The position numbers and the translations under genes are program-made. A stretch of 64,000 nucleotides of DNA from Bog-532 sp963824545 (GTDB taxonomy: Bacteria; Actinomycetota; Actinomycetes; Streptosporangiales; Streptosporangiaceae): positions 62,001-126,000 of the forward strand of contig CAWGPP010000013.1 of NCBI GenBank assembly GCA_963824545.1. Direction: 5' to 3'. Under the pieces are notes generated by a model. It was not told the origin of the DNA, did no database searches, and worked only from the letters and a program-made list of their open reading frames with translations. Of this stretch, positions 41,430 to 48,839 are shown one piece after another (positions within the stretch are counted from its first letter, which is position 1; the number at the start of each line of letters is the position of its first letter).

Positions 41430-41566
41430 TCCTTACCTTGGTGCTCGCGGCGGTCCTGGTTACCGTGGGCGCCGTGGCCGGGGTCCTTGCGATCCTGGTA
41501 GCGGGAATTCACCACGCGGAGAAGGCCTACAGCCTCACGCGCAAGAGCCCAGGGCGGGCTACTTAG
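41426..41566 (+). CDS. 46-residue single-TM protein (GIH family), module copy B
   Basis: GTG 41426, after GCAGGGAGG, encodes a helix (LTLVLAAVLVTVGAVAGVLA), then ILVAGIHHAEKAYSLTRKSP and GRAT. The AGAVAG helix and GIHxxExxYSxT...PGR block align with the protein at 34118, but the long soluble tail is absent. It overlaps the convergent gene's last eight bases. It falls below the usual length cut-off. Function unknown; probably a membrane partner of the Pro-rich peptide. Confidence 0.6.
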   Translation: MILTLVLAAVLVTVGAVAGVLAILVAGIHHAEKAYSLTRKSPGRAT

Positions 41567-43421
41567 CGTCGAGCAGTGGGCGCACGTCCCCGTCGGGGGA
41601 AAACCGGAAGTTCAGCGCCCAATCGCTGAGGCCCGCGGTCCCCTCGTCCGGGTGTTTACTCAGATTCTCGAGCAATTCCTGGGAGAAGTCCTTGTCCTTG
41701 CCTTGCCGGCGCTGTGCGGTCGCCATCAGCAGGTAGGCAGCCGCTCGCGCAGGGCCCTTCAGGATCAGCGCCTGATCACCTTCCATGCTGGCCAGATCGG
41801 TAAGGACCTGACGCAGTCGCTCGCGGACTCTCTTTGCGGACTCTTCAGCATCCGTGCCGCCAAAGCAGTCACCGATAGCGAACAGTGAAGAGTGCAACTC
41901 GGTGATATGCGCCCTCGGCGGCGGCTTGCCGTCCGCCGCCATCCCGTCCGCCTGCAGGACTTTGTACGCCCGCAAGCAGGAACGCACCAGGTGTTCCTCG
42001 ACCGTGCGGTCACGTCTTTGCAGGAAGCCAAGTGCGAACTCAGCCCGGATACGAAGCCAGGCTTCGTTCTTTTCCTTGTCCAGCAAGACCCCCAGGGCTC
42101 CGGCGACCGGGCCGCTCCAGCCGCCCGTGATCACCGTTTCGATCGCCTGGCGGCGGTAGACACCCGCATTTTGCAAGATCATATGGAGGAATAGGCTTTT
42201 CGTGCCGTCGCGGAGATGGTCGGGAATTTGGCCGGGAGTGTCGAGCACAGCCGCCGCCTGCTGAACATGGGCAAACCAGGGTTCGTCGACGGCCGGCCAA
42301 TCGTTGCATACGCCCTCTCCCTTTTCGAGGACATGTTCCAGTGTGGCCGCGGCCCACCGGAGCCCGGCGGCCGCGTCACGCCGATCGTCGGGATTCCTGA
42401 ACTCGGCGACCAGCTGGCGGAGCTCTTCCCTGGCATTGTCGCGATCGGGCGGAGCCTGGTTAACCGCTCGCTGCCATAGTCCCATGGCGGCTGTGCCGCG
42501 TTCCCGGATGGTGGCGTCGGTGTTCCTTGCCCTGGTGAGCAGGGCGTCATGGACCCAGTCATCTCCCGGCGGTGACCAATCAGCCGGGATGGAGATCGCG
42601 AGTTCAACGTCAAGGCTTCTGCCCGCGTAGACGCTGTGCCTCCGCAGATTTTCCGAATCGCGTACGAGCCCGCGGACCCATGCCTGCAGTGCGGGGGCAT
42701 GCTCCTTCCTCGTGGTCAGCATGACCAGCTTGGTGATCGCACGCCAGACCCGGAACCCCAAAGGTGAATACCGCAGCTGGTAATCCAGGTGCTCTCGCAT
42801 TTGCTCAAAGGCATAGCTGGCCAGGCTGCCGAGCAGGATCTGTGCATCGTGGTTCGTCGTCGCTGGCGGGGCGACCGAGATAAGAATGAGCCGATGGGCC
42901 AGTAGATCCAGCTCATTGTGGTAGCGGTCACGAACGGCGGCCACGCTCCGGCCGGCCGGGTCCATCTTGTCCGCGGCCATGAATGCGGCCAGCAGAGCGG
43001 CCGCCTGGACCAGGACCTCGACCTCGCTGGCCGGGGGATCTTTGAGTATCTTTCCCGTCCAGCTAGGCGGAATATGAGCGGTCATGCTGCGCGTGACGCG
43101 GCTACGCCGGTCAGTGGACAGCCGCAGGGCCAGCGAGCACAAGCCCCCGGTCCGGTCCACGTCCGGGACAAGCGCACCGATGATTTCATCCAGCTGCTCC
43201 AGCTGGCGAAGTGTCGGCCCTTCCCGCAGGGCTTTGGATAGAACCGGCGCCGCATTCCGCAAAGTGCTGCCAAAGCCTGCCCCGAGTGCGACCTTGGCCT
43301 GGCTGATGTCCGGCAGCTTCTGGTGCAGCTGCGCTAGCTGACCGGCGGCGGCGTAGCAAAGCAGCTCGCTCTCGGAGCTGATGTCCGTCACCTTCGGCGA
43401 TACACGTAGTCCGTCAGGCAT
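41559..43421 (-). CDS. Large helical protein of unknown function
   Basis: A 620-residue protein from ATG 43421 (MPDGLRVSPK) after GGGGAGGGA; ATG 43448 is possible. It is rich in Leu, Ala and Arg with regularly spaced amphipathic helices (VLVQAAALLAAFMAADKM, LLAHRLILISV, AYLLMATAQRRQG), suggesting a helical-repeat scaffold. There is no signal peptide, membrane segment or recognised catalytic motif. It is the largest protein of the island and converges on module copy B. The spacer at 43449-43684 shows no supported gene. Horizontal acquisition is plausible but not shown. Confidence 0.75.
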   Translation of the reverse strand: MPDGLRVSPKVTDISSESELLCYAAAGQLAQLHQKLPDISQAKVALGAGFGSTLRNAAPVLSKALREGPTLRQLEQLDEIIGALVPDVDRTGGLCSLALRLSTDRRSRVTRSMTAHIPPSWTGKILKDPPASEVEVLVQAAALLAAFMAADKMDPAGRSVAAVRDRYHNELDLLAHRLILISVAPPATTNHDAQILLGSLASYAFEQMREHLDYQLRYSPLGFRVWRAITKLVMLTTRKEHAPALQAWVRGLVRDSENLRRHSVYAGRSLDVELAISIPADWSPPGDDWVHDALLTRARNTDATIRERGTAAMGLWQRAVNQAPPDRDNAREELRQLVAEFRNPDDRRDAAAGLRWAAATLEHVLEKGEGVCNDWPAVDEPWFAHVQQAAAVLDTPGQIPDHLRDGTKSLFLHMILQNAGVYRRQAIETVITGGWSGPVAGALGVLLDKEKNEAWLRIRAEFALGFLQRRDRTVEEHLVRSCLRAYKVLQADGMAADGKPPPRAHITELHSSLFAIGDCFGGTDAEESAKRVRERLRQVLTDLASMEGDQALILKGPARAAAYLLMATAQRRQGKDKDFSQELLENLSKHPDEGTAGLSDWALNFRFSPDGDVRPLLDAK

Positions 43422-43684
43422 CCCCCCGGCTCCCTCCCCATTGCGCATTTACCAAGATATGTTGCGGAAATTTATCAGAAACGCTGTATGAGCACACCGG
43501 GACGTTGCAAGGCCGCGAAACTGATGATCATTTCCTGCCCGATGAGATCAGCGTGGCCGCATCGCGGTAAGCAGCGGGATCGCCGCGATCTTCTCCTCGG
43601 TCAGCTCGCGCCAGGAGATCGCCGCCGCAGCGGCCGTCCCATGGTGGCCAGGTGAAAGGCGACACAAACGGCGGGCCGGCCGGG

Positions 43685-44473
43685 TCACCCGCGGCGGCCC
43701 GGGTCCGGCGGGGCCTCGGCGGATCCCGGCCGCCACAGTGTCCCCAGCGTGCCCTGCGCGGCCCAGCGGCTCTGCCTGCCGCCACCCGGACCCCGCAAGA
43801 TCCATGCGATGCCGACGGCCAGCGCGGCGCCCGCCACCGGGCCCGCCAGGTAGGCCCACCAGGCGGTCCAGTCGCCGAGCACGAGGGCGGGCCCGAGTGA
43901 GCGGGCGGGGTTCATCGAGGCCCCGCTGACCGGTGACCCCCACAGTCCCGCCAGCGCGATATAGCTGCCCACCCCGATTGCGGCGAACGCCCCCACCTGC
44001 TGGGCCCCGGACGCGGTGCCCAGGATCACGCTGACCAGCCCGGTGGTCAGCACCATCTCCCAGATCATGGCGACCGGCGTGCTGATGCCCGCTCCCGGCA
44101 GGGTGAGCCCGGCGCTGCCGTGCCGCCCGATCAGCCCCCACAGGACCAGCGCGGCCAGCACGGCGCCGGCGAACTGCGCGCTGACGTAGGCCGGCACCCG
44201 CTTCCAGGGAAAGTCGCCGCGCAGCGCGAACGCGGCACTGACCGCCGGGTTGAGGTGTGCGCCCGACACGGTACCCATGAACAGGATGATCGCCATCACC
44301 ATCAGGGCCGGGGCGACCACGCGGGCGCTGGCCGGGACGGCGTGGCCGCCGAACCTGGCGTTCACCATCCCGCCGCCCGCGGCCACCAGAACCAGGAAGA
44401 AGGTGCCGAGCACCTCGGCGAACAGCCGCCGTCCCTCGTACCGGTCGTCCCAGAAGCTGAACTGATTGACGAT
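43685..44473 (-). CDS. MIP-family aquaporin/glycerol channel, start codon unclear
   Basis: A six-helix major intrinsic protein with both NPA motifs, SGAHLNPAVSAAF and SGASMNPARSLGP, and the usual N-terminus RLFAEVLGTFFLVLVAAGGG. The coding pattern extends to at least codon ATC 44473 (IVNQFSFWDDRYEG). However, no ATG, GTG or TTG occurs in this frame between the glgB stop and GTG 44413. GTG 44413 would start inside helix 1. A non-canonical start or an upstream frameshift (from ATG 44556 in another frame) is suspected. The C-terminal 35 residues are Gly/Arg/Pro-rich. It follows glgB on the same strand and may aid osmotic balance during glycogen/trehalose turnover. Confidence 0.8.
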   Translation of the reverse strand: MVNQFSFWDDRYEGRRLFAEVLGTFFLVLVAAGGGMVNARFGGHAVPASARVVAPALMVMAIILFMGTVSGAHLNPAVSAAFALRGDFPWKRVPAYVSAQFAGAVLAALVLWGLIGRHGSAGLTLPGAGISTPVAMIWEMVLTTGLVSVILGTASGAQQVGAFAAIGVGSYIALAGLWGSPVSGASMNPARSLGPALVLGDWTAWWAYLAGPVAGAALAVGIAWILRGPGGGRQSRWAAQGTLGTLWRPGSAEAPPDPGRRG

Positions 44474-44688
44474 CGAGTTCGGCCGCCCCAGCGAACTGAG
44501 CCGGAGCTGCTGGCCGCCCGCCGGCCGGGGCGGGACACCAGGAGGCTGCCGCCCATTGGCCGCGTTGCTGCTTAACGGCTCCCGCCCTTCACACCGCCGG
44601 GCCCGTTGCCCGCCGGGATAGCCCAGACTACGTCCGGCCGCCGCACATCCCGGTTCGGGCAGCGTTCTCAGGAGCCTGGGCTTGCGGT

Positions 44689-47256
44689 CTAGGGCTCGGG
44701 GGCGAGCCAGAGAACACCGAGCGGCGGGACGGTGATGGTGGCCGAGGCGGGCCGGCCGTGCCACTCCTCCTCGACCGCTGTCACGGCGCCCAGGTTGCCC
44801 ACGCCGCTGCCGCCGTAGATCACCGCGTCGGTGTTGAGGACCTCCCGCCAGCGCCCGGCGTGCGGCAGGCCGATCTTGTACTTCTCGTGCGGGCCGCCGG
44901 AGAAGTTCGCCACGACGGCGATCGTCGTCGCGCCCTGAGCGGTGGGCGGGAAACCGATCGGGTCCGCCAGTGCCGTCGCCTCCGGGGGCGCCACGGCCGG
45001 GCCTGGCGCCGGGGCCGCCGATCCGGCCTGCTGCGCGACCAGCCAGGACGGGACGGGAGGCGGTGCCGGGGCCTCGGACGGGGCGGGCGCCGCGAACCGC
45101 AGGAAGGACAGCGTATTGCCGGCCGCGTCGTTGGCGTCGATCCAGCTGAACCCGTCGGGGGAAGAGTCCAGCGCCCATAGCGCCGGTGAGGCGCGGTAGA
45201 ACGCGTTCATGTCGCGGACGAGCTGCTGGACGCCGGCGTGGTACTCGTCACCGAGCACCCACCAGTCCAGGCCGCGCTCCTCGGACCATTCCGCGCCCTG
45301 CCCGAACTCCGACCCCATGAACAGTAGCTGCTTGCCCGGGTGGGCCCACATGTAGGCGAGCAGGGTGCGCAGGCCCGCGAACCGGCGCCAGTCGTCGCCG
45401 GGCATCTTGCCGAGCAGCGAGCCCTTGCCGTGCACCACCTCGTCGTGCGACAGCGGCAGGATGTAGTTCTCGCTGAACGCGTAGATCAGCGAGAACGTCA
45501 GCTCGTTCTGGTGGTACTGCCGGTAGACCGGGTCACGCCGCAGGTAGGTCAGGATGTCGTTCATCCAGCCCATGTTCCACTTGAAGCCGAACCCGAGGCC
45601 GCCGAGGTGGGTCGGCCGGGTCACACCGGGCCAGGCGGTGGACTCCTCCGCGATCATCATGATCCCCGGCTCGCGCCGGTAGCAGGTGGCGTTGACCTCT
45701 TGCAGGAACGACACGGCCTCCAGGTTCTCCCGCCCGCCGAACTGGTTGGGCGTCCACTGGCCGGGCTCCCGGGAGTAGTCCAGGTACAGCATCGAGGCCA
45801 CCGCGTCGACCCGCAGGCCGTCGATGTGGAACTCCGACAGCCAGTACAGCGCGTTGGCCACCAGGAAGTTGCGCACCTCGGTCCGGCCGTAGTTGAAGAT
45901 CAGCGTGCCCCAGTCCGGGTGGCTGCCGCGCCGCGGGTCGGGGTGCTCGTACAGCGGGGTCCCGTCGAACCGGGCCAGCGCCCAGTCGTCCCGCGGGAAG
46001 TGCGCGGGCACCCAGTCGATGATCACGCCGATGTCGGCCCGGTGCAGCTTGTCCACCAGGTAACGGAAGTCGTCCGGGCTGCCGAACCGGGATGTCGGGG
46101 CGTAGTAGGACGTGACCTGGTACCCCCAGGACCCGCCGAAGGGATGCTCGGCCACCGGGAGGAATTCCACGTGCGTGAATCCCAGGCTGGTGACGTAGGC
46201 CGGGAGCTCCTCCGCCAGCTGGCGGTACGACAGTCCCGGCCGCCAGGAGCCGAGGTGCACCTCGTAGATGCTCAGCGGCTCGCGCACGGCGTTGCGCCGG
46301 GGCCGTTCGGTCATCCAGGCGCCGTCCTGCCAGTCATGGTGCGCCGACACCACCAAGGACGCGGTGGCCGGCGGCGTCTCGGTGCCTCGCGCCATCGGGT
46401 CGGCCTTGGCTCGCCATACGCCATCCGGCCCGCAGATCTCGTATTTGTACCGGGCGCCCTCGCCCACATCGGGCACGAACAGCTCCCAGATGCCCGAGCC
46501 GCCCAGCGATCGCATCGGGTAACCCTGGCCGTTCCAGTGGTCGAAGTCGCCGATGACCCGGACGCCGCGGGCGTTGGGCGCCCAGACCGCGAACGAGGTG
46601 CCGGTGATGTCCCCGAGGCCGTCGGAGCCGAGGTGGCGGACGTGCGCCCCCAGCACGCGCCACAGTTCCTCGTGCCGTCCCTCACCGATCAGGTACAGGT
46701 CGAATTCGCCCAGGGTGGGCAGGTGCCGGTAGGGGTCGTCGGAGATGATCTCCGGGTCGGCGATGCCGTCCGGGCCGGGGTAGGCGACGGCGATCCGGTA
46801 CGCCGGGGCCGCGCCGGGACCGCCGGCCGTGTCCCCGAATGGCACGGTCGCCGCGAACACGCCCAGGTGCACGTGTTCCATCGGGTACCGGCGGCCGTCC
46901 TCGAGGAGGACCGAGACGGTCGCCGCGAACGGCCGGAGCGTGCGGATCACGAAGCCGTCCGGCCCGGGGTGCACGCCGAGGATTGAGTGCGGGTCGTGAT
47001 GGCGGCCCGCGACGATGCGCTCGATCTCGCCCAGGTTGACCCCGGCGGCGGCCGCCGCCTGCCGTGGCTGCGCCGGCTCAGGCGCCGCACCGGGCACCGG
47101 GCCGCTGCCGGTCACGGGGCTACTGCCCGTCCCCGGGCCGCCGTCGGCGACCGGGCTGCGGTTGGTCACGGGGCTGCGGTTGGTTACGGGGCTGCGGCTG
47201 GTCACGGGGCTGCGGTTGGTCACGGGGCTGCGCGGTACACCGTCGTCAGTTTTCAT
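44689..47256 (-). CDS. glgB: 1,4-alpha-glucan branching enzyme
   Basis: An 855-residue GH13 branching enzyme that introduces alpha-1,6 branches into GlgE-made glucan. Order: a 60-residue RSPVT-repeat tail, an N-domain, a CBM48 (GTSFAVWAPNARGVRVIGDF, then DHWNG), and the GH13 barrel with nucleophile in GLRVDAVASMLYLD (about 482), acid/base in MMIAEESTAWPGV (about 534) and LPLSHDEVVHGKGS (about 602). The C-domain contains an unusual Pro/Ala-rich insert of about 50 residues (after SFLRFAAPAPSEA) before TTIAVVANFSG. The family is about 730 residues; the tail and insert explain the extra length. It is the last enzyme of the glgE-treS-mak-glgB operon. Confidence 0.95.
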   Translation of the reverse strand: MKTDDGVPRSPVTNRSPVTSRSPVTNRSPVTNRSPVADGGPGTGSSPVTGSGPVPGAAPEPAQPRQAAAAAGVNLGEIERIVAGRHHDPHSILGVHPGPDGFVIRTLRPFAATVSVLLEDGRRYPMEHVHLGVFAATVPFGDTAGGPGAAPAYRIAVAYPGPDGIADPEIISDDPYRHLPTLGEFDLYLIGEGRHEELWRVLGAHVRHLGSDGLGDITGTSFAVWAPNARGVRVIGDFDHWNGQGYPMRSLGGSGIWELFVPDVGEGARYKYEICGPDGVWRAKADPMARGTETPPATASLVVSAHHDWQDGAWMTERPRRNAVREPLSIYEVHLGSWRPGLSYRQLAEELPAYVTSLGFTHVEFLPVAEHPFGGSWGYQVTSYYAPTSRFGSPDDFRYLVDKLHRADIGVIIDWVPAHFPRDDWALARFDGTPLYEHPDPRRGSHPDWGTLIFNYGRTEVRNFLVANALYWLSEFHIDGLRVDAVASMLYLDYSREPGQWTPNQFGGRENLEAVSFLQEVNATCYRREPGIMMIAEESTAWPGVTRPTHLGGLGFGFKWNMGWMNDILTYLRRDPVYRQYHQNELTFSLIYAFSENYILPLSHDEVVHGKGSLLGKMPGDDWRRFAGLRTLLAYMWAHPGKQLLFMGSEFGQGAEWSEERGLDWWVLGDEYHAGVQQLVRDMNAFYRASPALWALDSSPDGFSWIDANDAAGNTLSFLRFAAPAPSEAPAPPPVPSWLVAQQAGSAAPAPGPAVAPPEATALADPIGFPPTAQGATTIAVVANFSGGPHEKYKIGLPHAGRWREVLNTDAVIYGGSGVGNLGAVTAVEEEWHGRPASATITVPPLGVLWLAPEP
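47161..47232. repeat. Four 18-bp tandem repeats in glgB 5' end
   Basis: Four units of GTTGGTCACGGGGCTGCG with one or two changes each (47161, 47179, 47197, 47215) plus a partial unit encode the RSPVTN repeats at the GlgB N-terminus. The 18-bp length preserves the frame, so copy number may vary between strains. Confidence 0.85.
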
Positions 47257-47276
47257 GATGATCAGATCGCCGTCGG

Positions 47277-48686
47277 TCAGTTAGGGAAGTCGGCCAGTGA
47301 TTCCAGCGGGATCTGCAGCCAGGATGGCCGGTGCCTGGCTTCGTACATCACTTCGTATACCGCCTTGTCGAGTTGCAGGGCACGCAGCAGGACCTCGTGG
47401 GCGACCGGGTCGAGCCCGCCGGCCTCGGCGTACCCGGCGCAGAACGCGTCGCTGTTGCGCCGTATCCATTCCCGGGCCACCCCGCGAAGCCGGTCGGCGT
47501 CCGGGTGGGTGAGCAGCTGGAACCGGGCCGCGTAGTCGAACGAGCGGAGCATGCCGGCCACGTCGCGCATCGGGGACGAGCGGGCCCGCCGCTGGGCCAG
47601 CGGGCTGGCGGGCTCACCCTCGAAGTCGAGCAGGATCCAGCCGGTCTCGGTCCGCATGACCTGGCCCAGGTGGTAGTCGCCGTGCACCCGCTGCGCCGGC
47701 ACCGGCTCGTCGATCTTGGCCAGGCGGGAGTAGGCGTTGCCGATCATGTCGGCGTACCTGGCCAATTCGGGTACGGCCGCGGTGGCCAGGTCGAGGCGGC
47801 GGTACATCTGCTCGGCCATATCGTGCAGCGCGTCAAGGGCCAGCACGTCGGTGCCGAATGCGTCGGCGAGATCCTGGTGTACCTCAGCGGTCGCGGCGCC
47901 GAGCCGGTGCGCCTCTCCGGCGAAGTCGCCACCCGCGCCGGCCGCGCTGGTCCCGGTGGCCAGCTCACCGGCGCCGGTCAGTAGGGGGAACGGGCCGGTG
48001 GAGTCGTTCGCGTACAGGTCGCTGGCGTACAGGTCGCGGACGCTGGTCGCCGCGAGCGTCCAGCCGTCGGTGGCCGTCCGCAGGTACTTGGACAGGATCG
48101 CCAGCGTCGTGGTGACCCCGTCCATCAGCGTCTCGACGGAGCCGAACGGCTCGGCCACGTGCGGCGATCCCAGCTGGGACAGCGCGGACGTGACCTCCAG
48201 GTCGGGGTTGGGGCCCGGGGAGACCCGGCGGAAGACCTTCAGGATCGACTGCTCGCCGAACACCAGGCTGGTGTTGCTCTGCTCCGCGGTGAGCACGATG
48301 CTGTCCAGTTCGGTCTCGATCTCGGTGCCGGGCTCGCGAGAGAAGCGCAGGGACTCGACGGTCTCGTCGGCCGCGATCGCGCGGAGCAGATGGCGGGTCA
48401 GCGCCGGATCGTGCAGCGCGTCGTAGACGTGCCTGCCGTCGTCCGTCATGCCGATCCGCGCATGCTCCAGCCAGTCGGGCAGGTACGAGCGCAGCCCGAT
48501 CAGAATCTGGTAGTGGTCGGCGGTCGTACCGTGCGAGACCAGGACGATCAGATGCCGCAGCGCAGGATCGCCCGCCGCGACCTCGGTATCGGCCACTACG
48601 GCCAGGTCACGCAGGGTCCGGCCTTTACCGGCGAACCAGCGCTGTTCCAGCAGCCAGCTCGCGAGTGCATCCTCGAGTCTCATCAC
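47277..48686 (-). CDS. mak: Maltokinase (Pep2/Mak)
   Basis: A 469-residue kinase that phosphorylates maltose with ATP to maltose-1-phosphate, the donor for GlgE. The kinase-like core has PAQRVHGDYHLGQVMRTETG (about residue 334, the catalytic HGDxHxGQ loop) and WILLDFEGEPASPLAQRRA (metal-binding DFE). SIVLTAEQSNTSLVFGEQSI is the N-lobe region, and QRWFAGKGRTLRDL lies near the start. In many actinomycetes this domain is fused to TreS; here it is a separate gene directly downstream. Confidence 0.94.
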   Translation of the reverse strand: MMRLEDALASWLLEQRWFAGKGRTLRDLAVVADTEVAAGDPALRHLIVLVSHGTTADHYQILIGLRSYLPDWLEHARIGMTDDGRHVYDALHDPALTRHLLRAIAADETVESLRFSREPGTEIETELDSIVLTAEQSNTSLVFGEQSILKVFRRVSPGPNPDLEVTSALSQLGSPHVAEPFGSVETLMDGVTTTLAILSKYLRTATDGWTLAATSVRDLYASDLYANDSTGPFPLLTGAGELATGTSAAGAGGDFAGEAHRLGAATAEVHQDLADAFGTDVLALDALHDMAEQMYRRLDLATAAVPELARYADMIGNAYSRLAKIDEPVPAQRVHGDYHLGQVMRTETGWILLDFEGEPASPLAQRRARSSPMRDVAGMLRSFDYAARFQLLTHPDADRLRGVAREWIRRNSDAFCAGYAEAGGLDPVAHEVLLRALQLDKAVYEVMYEARHRPSWLQIPLESLADFPN

Positions 48687-48839
48687 CTTGACATACCCAC
48701 TCCCCCTGAAGGGTTTCCTGAAACCCCCGGGAATCCAGTGCCCCGGGATGATTCGGGCGCGGCGTTCTGGTCAGGCCGGTCAGGCCCGGTTCCAGTAGGG
48801 AGCCACCGGCGCGCGGGCCCTTGCGGCCTCTATCGTTCC

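Noticed and set aside
45340..46986. 548-codon plus-strand frame opposite glgB
   Set aside because: Antisense shadow; no domain, and the minus strand is an unmistakable branching enzyme.
47161..47232. CRISPR-like array in glgB
   Set aside because: Units are directly adjacent 18-mers without spacers and encode protein repeats; no cas genes.
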